Source: Gilliamella bombicola
GTDB lineage: Bacteria > Pseudomonadota > Gammaproteobacteria > Enterobacterales > Orbaceae
Direction: 5' to 3'
NCBI RefSeq assembly: GCF_900094945.1
Contig: NZ_FMAQ01000001.1
Span: 1-64,000, forward strand
Length of the DNA stretch: 64,000 nucleotides
Positions 8,773-17,682 of the stretch are shown one piece after another. The notes under the pieces were generated by a model. The model saw only the letters and a program-made list of their open reading frames with translations, was not told where the DNA came from and did no database searches. The translations under genes were made by a program, and so were the position numbers. Each line of letters begins with the position of its first letter. Position 1 is the stretch's first letter.

Positions 8773-9202
8773 TTTAACAAAAGCCTTTGAATTAGAACAG
8801 ATCTGTCATACAATCCCCTGGTCAAAACAGACATTCTTTTCAAACCAAGGTGATCGTTACTTAAATTTTAAAATAACGATTGATAACCAAATAGCAGGAT
8901 TTTGTATCTGCCAACAAGTCGCCGATGAAGCCAATTTATTTAATATTGCAATACATCCCGATTTTAGAAAACAGGGACTAGCAAAGGCTTTGCTCAATCA
9001 TTTGATAGACACGTTAATAACTATAAAATCGCCTTGTCCAATTTCGACGCTTTGGCTTGAAGTGAGACAATCAAATAGCCCTGCAATCAAGCTATACCAA
9101 ACTCTGGGGTTTAACCAAATAACTGTTCGTAAAAACTATTACCCAACAGCCGATGGTAAACAAGAAGATGCAATCATAATGGCTTATACATTAGCTTTAT
9201 GA
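8741..9202 (+). CDS. rimI: Ribosomal protein S18 alanine N-acetyltransferase RimI
   Basis: A GNAT enzyme that acetylates the N-terminal alanine of ribosomal protein S18. The start at 8741 (MKTISTL) aligns with E. coli RimI (MNTISSL), so the longer frame extending upstream is not used. The 153-residue product shows NQGDRYLNF, the acetyl-CoA loop FRKQGLAKALL, WLEVRQSNSPAIKLYQTLGF and the C-terminal RKNYYPTADGKQEDAIIM. It overlaps holD by 32 bp and is followed 33 bp later by the thiamine kinase gene on the same strand. Confidence 0.93.
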   Translation: MKTISTLTEHDLTKAFELEQICHTIPWSKQTFFSNQGDRYLNFKITIDNQIAGFCICQQVADEANLFNIAIHPDFRKQGLAKALLNHLIDTLITIKSPCPISTLWLEVRQSNSPAIKLYQTLGFNQITVRKNYYPTADGKQEDAIIMAYTLAL

Positions 9203-9235
9203 TAAACCAATAAGATAAGCAAAAGGAAAAGTGTA

Positions 9236-9871
9236 ATGTCGAAAAATAGTGCCTTACTTTTTGTTAACGGTGAACCACCACACCACACCGTTTACCATTT
9301 AGATAATTATAGCTACATTGCTTGCACTGATGGCGCTTACCATAATTATCTGTCGGCATTAACAATTGAGCCTGATTTTATTATTGGAGATTTAGACAGT
9401 TATCATACTAACAAAACAATTCCACCTAACACCCAAATTATTCACACGCCCGACCAAAATAAGACTGATTTTGAAAAAGCTATTTTATTTTTAGCTAGTA
9501 AAGGGGTGACAAAATTTGATGTTTATGGTGCTTGTGGTCGTGCTAGCGATCACTTTTTAGGAAATATTTCTGTCGCAATGCAATATTATCGTCAATATCA
9601 AATCACATTTTATGATAACTATTGCTATTTCTTTTTTGCTAAGTATGATCAAAAAATTACCAATGTAAAAGATCATATTATTTCACTAATGCCACTTTCC
9701 AAAGTAACTGGATTAACCATCACTGGCTTTCAGTACCCTTTGATTGACCAGACGCTATCGTTAGGTGGACAGGTTAGTTTACGAAATAAAGCGATCAACA
9801 ATTTAGTTCAAATATCTTTTAAGGAGGGACACCTAATGGTTTTTATTGAAAATTTACATAATGTTAATTAA
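9236..9871 (+). CDS. Thiamine pyrophosphokinase
   Basis: Transfers pyrophosphate from ATP to thiamine, giving the cofactor thiamine diphosphate directly from vitamin B1. The 211-residue protein has the family motifs ACTDGAYHNYL, DFIIGDLDSY (metal/ATP site), TPDQNKTDFEKAI and VYGACGRASDHFLGN. This ThiN/Tpk type differs from the ThiL route of E. coli. It implies salvage of thiamine, which suits a host-associated bacterium. A good ribosome site (AAAGGAAAA) precedes the ATG. It probably reads through from holD-rimI. Confidence 0.9.
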   Translation: MSKNSALLFVNGEPPHHTVYHLDNYSYIACTDGAYHNYLSALTIEPDFIIGDLDSYHTNKTIPPNTQIIHTPDQNKTDFEKAILFLASKGVTKFDVYGACGRASDHFLGNISVAMQYYRQYQITFYDNYCYFFFAKYDQKITNVKDHIISLMPLSKVTGLTITGFQYPLIDQTLSLGGQVSLRNKAINNLVQISFKEGHLMVFIENLHNVN

Positions 9872-9950
9872 TATTGACATCGACATTTACATTACTTTAC
9901 AATAGTTAACCAAAATAATAAGCATAATTACTGGTCAAAGGATACACGCC

Positions 9951-10754
9951 ATGCTTTTAAAAAAAATTTCTGTTTTTGTTTGTGCCTCATTTGTTTCCTG
10001 TATGTCTTTTGCACAAAAGAGTGATGCACAAAGCGAAACAGATAACGTAATCGATACGTTTTTTCAATGTGATAATCAGTTTTACGAACAACTTGCCAAA
10101 CATCAAGAATCAATAAATCAATACGTTGATTTGGCAACCACACCCGATAATGTAACTTATATCCCTGTTGAATCTATTCATGAGAACGATAAAAACAAAG
10201 TTCTATTTAAAAAACCATTGGAGTATCGAGGTTTAAAAATTACTGGCTATCAAAGCATCTATATTCCCACCACTTTATCTGGTCAATATTTGTACTGGGG
10301 ATTTATTTTTGATAATAAAGAAGACGAAATTAAAAACGCTTTAAATAATATTAATTGGTTGCCATACAACACCAATGTTTATATCGCAAATGCTAAAATT
10401 TATGATCTCAACGCAAAATTAACCGAATGGCAAGATGACCTTTATGCCATTGATGGTGTTGCACCAAGATTTGGTACCATTAATAAAGCACTTTATTTAG
10501 AAGACATTACCGATAAGCAAAGTAGTGTTTTTTGCTCTATCCAAGGTGATTTAAAAAAAGAAATCCTTATTGAAGCCCGTCCGGATCTAAAAACAATCAT
10601 CGAAAAACAAGAAGCTGAACAACAAGAACGCATTAAAGCATATAAAGAGAAGAAGCAAAAAGAAGAAGCAGAAAAAGAAAAGTTACAGCAACAACAATCT
10701 CAACCACAAACTAATACGACAGAAACAACGTCAAAAGATGGAGATAATATTTAA
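9951..10754 (+). CDS. Exported protein of unknown function, first of a pair
   Basis: I do not recognise this 267-residue protein. It has a clear signal peptide (MLLKKISVFVCASFVSCMSFA, cleavage after SFA near residue 21), a mixed globular domain of about 190 residues with two remaining cysteines (C40 and one in VFCSIQGD), and a low-complexity C-terminal tail (about 215-267) rich in K, E and Q, likely coiled coil or disordered. The next gene starts immediately after its stop codon, so the two are co-translated and probably work together in the periplasm. Confidence 0.75.
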   Translation: MLLKKISVFVCASFVSCMSFAQKSDAQSETDNVIDTFFQCDNQFYEQLAKHQESINQYVDLATTPDNVTYIPVESIHENDKNKVLFKKPLEYRGLKITGYQSIYIPTTLSGQYLYWGFIFDNKEDEIKNALNNINWLPYNTNVYIANAKIYDLNAKLTEWQDDLYAIDGVAPRFGTINKALYLEDITDKQSSVFCSIQGDLKKEILIEARPDLKTIIEKQEAEQQERIKAYKEKKQKEEAEKEKLQQQQSQPQTNTTETTSKDGDNI

Positions 10755-11264
10755 ATGAAAAAGCTCAGTTTATTCTTAATTCTCTTTTCTTTTGTAACAT
10801 TTGCTCATGCAGTTGAAGAAAAAGCCGACACCGAAGCTAAAACAAATACAGCAGCCGAAAGTTTGAAGGATCCTAGAGTAGGTAAGCAATTTATTCCTAC
10901 CTCTAAATCTACCGAAGATAATATCATTGGTTATTCATTTTTAGATAGACAATCAATCAAGCTGCATCCTTTCAATGAACGAATTCGTGTATTTAGTGAA
11001 GTAACTAATTACAGTCCTGAATTAGTACAAAAAAATGATGATGGTACTGAAACTCCATATAATTCCATCAAAATTGATTATTATGCCAATTGTGACAAAA
11101 TGGAGTTAGCAAAAGGTAAACTAAGAACAATCAAAAATAACTTTGGTGATGGCGAATTAGTTAACACCATTGAAATACCAAACCGCTGGGTAGCGATAAC
11201 TCAAGACAACGAACAATATAAGTTATTTGTTATTGCTTGTTCTTTACCGCTTGCTAATAAATAA
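10755..11264 (+). CDS. Exported protein of unknown function, second of a pair
   Basis: A 169-residue protein whose ATG directly follows the stop codon of the preceding gene. Its signal peptide is MKKLSLFLILFSFVTFAHA with cleavage before VEEKA. A short acidic linker (about 20-38) leads into a compact domain of about 125 residues with two cysteines (YANCDKMEL and VIACSLPL) that may pair. The text resembles the surface-exposed-protein-E style of small outer-envelope proteins, but no family can be named. Tight coupling argues for joint function with the upstream protein. Confidence 0.72.
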   Translation: MKKLSLFLILFSFVTFAHAVEEKADTEAKTNTAAESLKDPRVGKQFIPTSKSTEDNIIGYSFLDRQSIKLHPFNERIRVFSEVTNYSPELVQKNDDGTETPYNSIKIDYYANCDKMELAKGKLRTIKNNFGDGELVNTIEIPNRWVAITQDNEQYKLFVIACSLPLANK

Positions 11265-11367
11265 TTATTAGATCCACCCCCTATTTTACTCTTGCCACCT
11301 TGCTGTGGCAGAGTATATCCATTTATGCTACTATCACTCTATTATTTATTTGCATGATGATACCTTT

Positions 11368-11679
11368 ATGAATATCACACAATTCCATACGCTTGCTGAT
11401 CATTTATTTAATAAAATCGAACTGTTTTTGGATGATTATGCTGATGAGCATGACATTGATTTAGACTATGAAACCAATGGTAACGTTATTACTATTAGTT
11501 TTCCCAATGGTAGTAAAATCATTGTTAATACTCAAGAGCCACTTTTGCAGGTTTGGCTAGCCACACGAAAACAAGGTTATCATTTTGACTATGTTAATGA
11601 TAATTGGATCTGCAATCGAACTAACGAATCATTTGACCTAATTTTTTCTGAATCAGTAGTAGAGCAATCAGCCCAATAG
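11368..11679 (+). CDS. cyaY: Frataxin-like iron donor CyaY
   Basis: Binds iron and modulates the IscS-IscU iron-sulfur cluster machinery. The ATG at 11368 (MNITQFHTLADHL) aligns with E. coli CyaY (MNDSEFHRLADQL), so an in-frame ATG 63 bp upstream is unlikely to be used. The 103-residue product has the acidic helix LDDYADEHDIDLDYE and the sheet motifs ITISFPNGSKIIVN, QVWLATRKQGYHF and WICNR. As in E. coli it lies beside the lptM-dapF-xerC-uvrD cluster, although here next to uvrD and convergent with it. Confidence 0.92.
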   Translation: MNITQFHTLADHLFNKIELFLDDYADEHDIDLDYETNGNVITISFPNGSKIIVNTQEPLLQVWLATRKQGYHFDYVNDNWICNRTNESFDLIFSESVVEQSAQ

Positions 11680-11686
11680 CACAAAC

Positions 11687-11726
11687 AAAAAAACGGGAAT
11701 TAATTTAACCATTAATTCCCGTTTTA
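11687..11726. terminator. Bidirectional terminator between cyaY and uvrD
   Basis: ACGGGAATTAAT and ATTAATTCCCGT form a perfect 12-bp stem around the loop TTAACC, with an A-run on the left and a T-run on the right. It serves both convergent genes. Confidence 0.9.
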
Positions 11727-11759
11727 ATTACATCATGATACAAACTAAACAAATAAAAG

Positions 11760-13964
11760 CTATAATAAAGTAAGATTTGCTAATTTAACCACCAGCCATT
11801 TAACCCCTTCATTGACAAAAGCTATTTGTGCTCGCTTATGCTCACCTTCACCATCGATACAAACAATGGTTCCTTCACCAAAACGATTATGTAACACTTT
11901 ACGACCTAACTTATAACCATCATCAATTTGGCGAGCCTTTTTAGGATAAGCTTTTTTATAGTCACGATATTCGTTTCGATCAGACGATTTGATAGCACCT
12001 CGATGGCTGATCTGGTTTAATGCATCCACCGGTAATTCGGATAAAAACCGTGAAGGCAAATTACGCTCTTCACGACCATATAAGCGCCTTATCTCTGCTA
12101 ATGACAGTGTTAGGCGTTTACGAGCTCGAGTGATACCGACATATGCAAGACGCCTTTCTTCTTCCAGTTTTTCGACATCTTGTGCTGAACGCTGGTCTGG
12201 GAATATGCCATCTTCTAATCCAACGATAAACACATTATCGAACTCAAGCCCTTTAGCTGAATGTAGGGTCATCAATTGCACGGAATCTTGTTCATTAACT
12301 AAATCTCGGCTTTCTAGTGAAGTGTAAGCTAAAAAAGACTCTAAAACAGTTAATGGTTTACCCGTCTTACTATCTTCAATAACGGTATTTTCAGCAGAAT
12401 GGTAAAACTGTTCTGCAGCTGATACCAACTCTTCAAGATTTTCTAACCTTGATTGCCCTTTTATACCGGGTTCTTGCTCGTACATCTGTAATATGCCCGA
12501 TAATTTAATAATAAGATCAAGTTGCTTGTAAATTGGTTGTGATTCTACTTTATCAAAAATAAATTCCATCAAGTCCAAAAAGCGACTCAAACCTAGACAT
12601 TGTCTTTCGCTCAATGCATTGGTTTGGATTAGCGTTAAACAGGCATCCCACAATGAAATACCATGTTGCTTGGCTACAGATCTAACTCTATCTAGCGTGA
12701 TACTACCAATACCACGTGTTGGAGTATTAATTGCTGCTTCAAACGCCATATCATTATTGTGATCATGTAATAGGCGTAAATAGGCAAGCGCTAATTTTAC
12801 TTCTTGTCGTTCATAAAAACGAATAGAGCCATAAATTTGGTAAGGTAGTCCCGCTTGTAATAATGTATCTTCAAGTATACGTGATTGCATATTGCTTCGG
12901 TACAAAATAGCGCAACTTGAGTAATTGTCACCTTCTTGATGGCGTTTTTTTATTTGATTGGCAACAAACCTTGCTTCATCAACATCGTTGTAACCAACAT
13001 AAAGCAAAATCTGTTCGCCATCGCCACTTTCTGTCCATAAGTTTTTACCCAATCGCTTGGTATTTTGCGCTATTAACTTATTTGCAGCGTCTAAAATATT
13101 ACTCGTTGAACGATAATTTTGCTCTAATCGAATAATTTCAGTTTCAGGATAATCATTGATAAATAATTGAAGATTATCCGCATTGGCACCACGCCAACTA
13201 TAGATAGATTGATCATCATCACCGACAATCATCACATTAGCAGTATTGCCAGTTAATTTTTGTAACAAGCGATACTGAATCTTGTTAGTATCTTGAAATT
13301 CATCGATTAAAATATTACAAAAACGATGATGACAATACTTCAAGACTTCTTCGTCTCGACAAAGTAGTTCATAGGTTCTTAGAATTAATTCTGAAAAATC
13401 AAGATAACCGAGTTTATCACAAATAACTTGGTAATCATGATAAATCGTTTGCCACATGACTTGTTTAGGATCTTCAGGAACAATATCCTCTGCACGAATC
13501 CCTTTTTCTTTTTGAGCAGAAATAAAAGCAGCACACTGTTTAGCTGACCACTGTTTTTCATCAATTTTGAGTTCGCGAAAAATCCTCTTGATAAGCCGAA
13601 CTTGGTCTTCGGTATCAATCAGTTGGAAATTAGGCGGCAGCTTAGCCTGCTCTGAAAACATGCGTAATAACCGATGAGTCAACCCATGGAAGGTACCTAC
13701 CCACATACCATTAAAATAACTTTCACCAACTAATGCTTGGATACGTTCTTGCATTTCAGCCGCGGCTTTATTGGTAAAAGTAACCGCAAAAATTGAGCCG
13801 GAAGAATACTGCTTTTCAATACAAAGCCAAGCAATCCGATGAACTAAAACCCGAGTTTTACCACTTCCTGCACCAGCAAGAACAATGGTGTATTGATTAT
13901 CAGTGGTGGCAGCATTTTGTTGTTCTGCATTCAGGTCTTTTAATAATGATTTATTCATTTCCAT
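11760..13964 (-). CDS. uvrD: DNA helicase II UvrD
   Basis: A superfamily 1A 3'-5' helicase for nucleotide-excision and mismatch repair. The 734-residue product shows Q-motif LNAEQQNAA, Walker A AGAGSGKTRVLVHRI, GTFHGLTHRLLR, DEFQDTN, VGDDDQSIYSWRGA, EQNYRSTSNIL, LMTLHSAKGLEF and LAYVGITRARKRL, and it ends in the UvrD C-terminal Tudor-like domain (LGRKVLHNRFGEG...). The ATG at 13964 gives the usual length; the upstream ATG adds a hydrophobic stretch not seen in the family. It is the last gene of the lptM-uvrD cluster, about 215 bp after yigB. Confidence 0.95.
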   Translation of the reverse strand: MEMNKSLLKDLNAEQQNAATTDNQYTIVLAGAGSGKTRVLVHRIAWLCIEKQYSSGSIFAVTFTNKAAAEMQERIQALVGESYFNGMWVGTFHGLTHRLLRMFSEQAKLPPNFQLIDTEDQVRLIKRIFRELKIDEKQWSAKQCAAFISAQKEKGIRAEDIVPEDPKQVMWQTIYHDYQVICDKLGYLDFSELILRTYELLCRDEEVLKYCHHRFCNILIDEFQDTNKIQYRLLQKLTGNTANVMIVGDDDQSIYSWRGANADNLQLFINDYPETEIIRLEQNYRSTSNILDAANKLIAQNTKRLGKNLWTESGDGEQILLYVGYNDVDEARFVANQIKKRHQEGDNYSSCAILYRSNMQSRILEDTLLQAGLPYQIYGSIRFYERQEVKLALAYLRLLHDHNNDMAFEAAINTPTRGIGSITLDRVRSVAKQHGISLWDACLTLIQTNALSERQCLGLSRFLDLMEFIFDKVESQPIYKQLDLIIKLSGILQMYEQEPGIKGQSRLENLEELVSAAEQFYHSAENTVIEDSKTGKPLTVLESFLAYTSLESRDLVNEQDSVQLMTLHSAKGLEFDNVFIVGLEDGIFPDQRSAQDVEKLEEERRLAYVGITRARKRLTLSLAEIRRLYGREERNLPSRFLSELPVDALNQISHRGAIKSSDRNEYRDYKKAYPKKARQIDDGYKLGRKVLHNRFGEGTIVCIDGEGEHKRAQIAFVNEGVKWLVVKLANLTLL

Positions 13965-14180
13965 TATATTCGAACCTATTTTAATAATAAAAAATGCTAA
14001 CAAGCATTAATATTGAAAATGTTAATATTTTCATCATATTCCGAGATGTTTTTGTTGAGCGTGATCAAATAGAATATAAAGGTAATAACAAAGCCATCAA
14101 GCGCAACATACCGCACACTCAATAAAGCTTAACTTACCTTTACTTGGATTTACAGTCTATTTATGCAGATAAAGGCAAAA

Positions 14181-14897
14181 TTATAACAGATTATCTAATT
14201 CTGGCAATTGAGTTATTTCAATGTGAGGTACACACCTTGCATCATCAAGCTGTAAAATATCACGTTCATAAATATTAATGAAACAAGCTAAAAAACCGTT
14301 ATTGATGGCACCATTAACATCTGTCAATAAATTATCGCCCACATGTAAGATATGGTGCGATGGAATAGCCAGTTTATGACAGGCCAATTCAAAAATCTCA
14401 GGAAAGGGTTTTGAACGCCCGTGTTCACCACCACGTAGTGAAAATTGGAAATAATCGCCCAGACCAATTTGGTTAACATCAACGTTACCATTAGTGATCA
14501 CAGCCAAAGGGTATTTGGTGGCTAATTTGCTTAATAATGTATGGGTTGATTCTGGAACTTGAATCTTATGTCGCCAAAAATTAAAACAAGCAATTGATTC
14601 ATCAATTACATCTGCAAATTTTTGCACTGGTATGTTAGTTTTACTTAACAACGATTTGATAGTTTGAATTCGCCAAACAATCACATCGTGATAAATTTCA
14701 GGATCAGACACAAGCACAGCGTGCTTTTCAGCAAAATATTCCGATATTGTTAGCGTGCGTAATTGTTCATAACCTTGAAGCGTTTTGATCATTTCTTCTT
14801 CTGCTTTTTCAACAATCATGCTGTTATCATATAACGTATCATCAAGATCGAAAGTCAATGCTTTAATCGTATTAATAGATCGATAAAAGTTCATCAT
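14181..14897 (-). CDS. yigB: HAD-family FMN phosphatase YigB
   Basis: A HAD phosphatase that dephosphorylates FMN and some sugar phosphates. The 238 residues equal E. coli YigB. Motif I is LTFDLDDTLYDN (nucleophile Asp near residue 17), motif II AVITNGNVD, motif III HGRSKPFPEIF and motif IV HVGDNLLTDVNGA. Its start codon abuts the xerC stop codon with no gap, so it is translationally coupled to xerC. Confidence 0.93.
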   Translation of the reverse strand: MMNFYRSINTIKALTFDLDDTLYDNSMIVEKAEEEMIKTLQGYEQLRTLTISEYFAEKHAVLVSDPEIYHDVIVWRIQTIKSLLSKTNIPVQKFADVIDESIACFNFWRHKIQVPESTHTLLSKLATKYPLAVITNGNVDVNQIGLGDYFQFSLRGGEHGRSKPFPEIFELACHKLAIPSHHILHVGDNLLTDVNGAINNGFLACFINIYERDILQLDDARCVPHIEITQLPELDNLL

Positions 14898-15818
14898 TTA
14901 TTTTCCTCTTTTTGCTCGTGGATGCGCTGAATCATAAACTTCTGATAGGTGTGAAAAATCCAAATGAGTATAGACTTGGGTCGTTGATAAATCAGCATGC
15001 CCTAGCAACTCTTGGACTGCACGCAAATCTCGACTTGATTCAAGCATATGTGTGGCAAATGAATGGCGTAGTTTATGAGGATGAACATGACTGCTTAAAC
15101 CTTGTTTAACGCCCCACTGTGCAAATCGTTTTTCAACATTACGTGGTGAAATTCTTCTGCCTAACTTTGAAATAAACAAGGCATCGTCTTGTGGAACAAG
15201 ACAATCTCTCATAGACAGCCAATGTTTAATCCATTTGATAGATTCTCGACCTAACGGCAGTTTTCGTTCTTTATTACCCTTACCCATTACGCGAATTTCG
15301 CCATCGGTAAGATTTAATTTCCGGCAATCAAGGCTAACTAATTCAGAAAGGCGCAATCCTGACCCATACATGATTTCAAGCATTGCTCTATCACGGACTG
15401 AAAGTGGATCGTTATAATTGATATCAAGCAACTTATTAATCTCGTCAATATCAATATTTTTAGGTAAATGCTGACCTAATTTTGGATTTAACACTCCGCG
15501 AGCAGGGTTAGCTGTAAGACGCTCATTTTTTACCATCCAATCACAAAAACTACGCAAAGCCGATAGCCTTAATGATAAGCTTCTTGCTTGTAATCCTGTT
15601 TGTTTACTGCGACTAATTAACACCCTTACAGCCGACGAATCTAGATCTTGCCACGTTGAAATTTCAGCCTCTTTTGCCAATGAAATAAGCGCATAAAGCT
15701 GACGTCGATAATTTATTTGAGTATTTAAACTGAGCTGTTTTTCTGACTTTAAATAATTCAAAAACTGATCAACAGGCAAAGTTAATGTAGCATTACTATT
15801 TTCATTAGGCTGAACCAT
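14898..15818 (-). CDS. xerC: Tyrosine recombinase XerC
   Basis: Acts with XerD at dif to resolve chromosome dimers. The 306-residue protein has the SAM-like N-terminal core-binding domain (about 10-100) and a catalytic domain with the Arg in [14 protein letters not shown], a Lys in [40 protein letters not shown] and the nucleophile Tyr in that last motif. Length agrees with E. coli (298). It lies 9 bp after DUF484 and directly abuts yigB. No integron or phage context is present, so this is the chromosomal Xer protein. Confidence 0.95.
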   Translation of the reverse strand: MVQPNENSNATLTLPVDQFLNYLKSEKQLSLNTQINYRRQLYALISLAKEAEISTWQDLDSSAVRVLISRSKQTGLQARSLSLRLSALRSFCDWMVKNERLTANPARGVLNPKLGQHLPKNIDIDEINKLLDINYNDPLSVRDRAMLEIMYGSGLRLSELVSLDCRKLNLTDGEIRVMGKGNKERKLPLGRESIKWIKHWLSMRDCLVPQDDALFISKLGRRISPRNVEKRFAQWGVKQGLSSHVHPHKLRHSFATHMLESSRDLRAVQELLGHADLSTTQVYTHLDFSHLSEVYDSAHPRAKRGK

Positions 15819-15827
15819 GACATTTCC

Positions 15828-16562
15828 TTATCTTTTCCGCATAATCCATCGGCTAATTAAAATAGGTAAAATTTCACTCATTTTTTCAAGTAACAATGTA
15901 CCTTGTCCGGCTTGATAATGTTCTGGATTAGCGCTAGTAAACATTAACAGCCCCAAATCACCAAATTGCCCTAATAAAGATAAAGCTACCGATCCAACAT
16001 AGCCATGTTCAGGTAATAAAAAATCAAGTTCAGTTGAATTTAGTGTGCCTAAATATTGTTGGCTATACTGTAAATGTCTAACACGAATAAAATCAAATTG
16101 TGATGAATTTAAAGCTAAGTGAAGATAATTTGACGGTGCCTTAAGTAGCCATTTATCGTCAAAAAGATATAAATAGGCACCGCTAAGCCCTAACGATTTT
16201 GCCCACGTGTTTAATAATACAATTAATTCGCTTAGATCCTGAGCTTTAATCAATTCAATTTGCAGATCCATCAGTTGGCTAAACAACAGCTCGTTAGCAC
16301 TGGCATGTTCCATCAATAATGAAATCTCGCATTCTAATTGATTAATTTTGTTGCGCTGACGGGCCATGTTCCATTCAGGTAATGAAATAATCCCTCGCAC
16401 AGGATGAGGTACTCGCATACTCTCAACATACCGTGCATTTCGTATAAAAAAATCAGGATTATCAATAAGATATTGAATCACAATTTCGTCATTTAATTTT
16501 ACTGATGAACACTGTTGTCGAGCTTTTTTTGCTCTTAAGTTTCGTGTATTTTTACCAACCAT
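15828..16562 (-). CDS. DUF484 (YigA-like) protein
   Basis: A 244-residue cytoplasmic protein of the DUF484 family: a basic N-terminus, a helical segment (YLIDNPDFFIRN...VPHPVRGIISLPEW), a coiled coil (about 85-115), and a GAF-like C-terminal domain ending in GSVALSLLGQFGDLGLLMF. The family always sits beside xerC and dapF, but its function is not established. It is separated from dapF by 169 bp that contain a copy of a short dispersed repeat. Confidence 0.85.
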   Translation of the reverse strand: MVGKNTRNLRAKKARQQCSSVKLNDEIVIQYLIDNPDFFIRNARYVESMRVPHPVRGIISLPEWNMARQRNKINQLECEISLLMEHASANELLFSQLMDLQIELIKAQDLSELIVLLNTWAKSLGLSGAYLYLFDDKWLLKAPSNYLHLALNSSQFDFIRVRHLQYSQQYLGTLNSTELDFLLPEHGYVGSVALSLLGQFGDLGLLMFTSANPEHYQAGQGTLLLEKMSEILPILISRWIMRKR

Positions 16563-16643
16563 ATTAACGTCTACTGTATTATTGTGTTATGTTTCTATTA
16601 CTTTTGGGCTTTGTTTAATGCGTTGAAGACACAAATAAAAACT

Positions 16644-16680
16644 TTAATAAAATCAATACCTTTCCTGAACAATTTTTGCC
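16644..16680. repeat. Dispersed repeat, copy A
   Basis: The core TTAATAAAATCAATACCTTT followed by CCTGAACAATTTTTG recurs at 30641-30675 and 44183-44216 with few changes. This copy lies between DUF484 and dapF and is the most diverged in the second half. Origin unknown. Confidence 0.6.
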
Positions 16681-16731
16681 TTGTCATTTTTTATTAACAA
16701 ATGCTAACATTTATTGGTGATGATATTAAAG

Positions 16732-17556
16732 TTAAGTCGCAATAAAACCATCATACACATGTGTAGCCGGCCCTGTCATATAAAGTGGTTGATTGCCACC
16801 TTTCCATTCAATCAATAATTTACCTCCAGGCAAATTAACATTAACACTTTGATTTAATAACCCTTGATTGATACCAACTGCAACAGCTGCACAGGCACCT
16901 GTACCACAAGCTTGTGTTTCGCCAACTCCGCGTTCAAATACTCGTAAGTTAATATTATTGCGATCAATAATATGCATAAAACCAATATTGGCGCGTTCAG
17001 GAAAACGTTCATGTTGTTCTAATAGTGGACCAAGCGTTGCAACTTCTGCCGTTACAATATTATCAACTTGAATCACACAGTGAGGATTGCCCATAGATGC
17101 AACACCACATAATACAGTCTGTTCTTGAGCTCGAATGATATAGGTTTTTTCTTCTTTAATAGCCTTGAAAGGAATTTTATTCGGTTCAAAAATAGGCACT
17201 CCCATATTCACACGTACTGTATCATCGTCATTGACGGTTAAAACAATATTACCTTTCATGGTGCTGACTTTTAATACGCGTTTTCGACTCAATCCTTTTA
17301 AACGAACAAAACGCGCAAAACAACGCGCTCCATTACCACATTGCTCAACCTCAGAACCATCGGAATTAAAAATACGATAATGGAAATCACTCTCTGGCAC
17401 ATAAGGCGGTTCTACTATAAGGAGCTGATCAAATCCAACGCCTGTATACCTATCTGCCATTCGTTTAATCATTTCAGTCGAGAGATGAACATTTTGCGTC
17501 ACTGCATCAATAACCATAAAATCATTTCCGAGTCCATGCATTTTTGAAAAGTTCAT
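16732..17556 (-). CDS. dapF: Diaminopimelate epimerase
   Basis: Interconverts LL- and meso-diaminopimelate for lysine and peptidoglycan. The 274-residue protein carries both catalytic cysteines, in [13 protein letters not shown] (near residue 73) and [15 protein letters not shown] (near 217), and starts with the typical [19 protein letters not shown]. Length equals E. coli DapF. It lies downstream of lysA with a 126-bp gap without obvious signals. Confidence 0.96.
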   Translation of the reverse strand: MNFSKMHGLGNDFMVIDAVTQNVHLSTEMIKRMADRYTGVGFDQLLIVEPPYVPESDFHYRIFNSDGSEVEQCGNGARCFARFVRLKGLSRKRVLKVSTMKGNIVLTVNDDDTVRVNMGVPIFEPNKIPFKAIKEEKTYIIRAQEQTVLCGVASMGNPHCVIQVDNIVTAEVATLGPLLEQHERFPERANIGFMHIIDRNNINLRVFERGVGETQACGTGACAAVAVGINQGLLNQSVNVNLPGGKLLIEWKGGNQPLYMTGPATHVYDGFIAT

Positions 17557-17682
17557 CGTTAGTTTACCTTCTACTGTAACAGGTTATTATTTATTTTCTT
17601 TTTTGTTTCTAGCTTTAAATGTTAAACAGCATCCACTTAAATCTGAAATGTGATTATCATTAAGCAATACAATTTATCCAGA

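Noticed and set aside
14040-14180. Possible LexA box upstream of uvrD or between yigB and uvrD
   Set aside because: The best candidate (ACTGTAAATCCAAGTA) misses the symmetric CTG-N10-CAG pattern.
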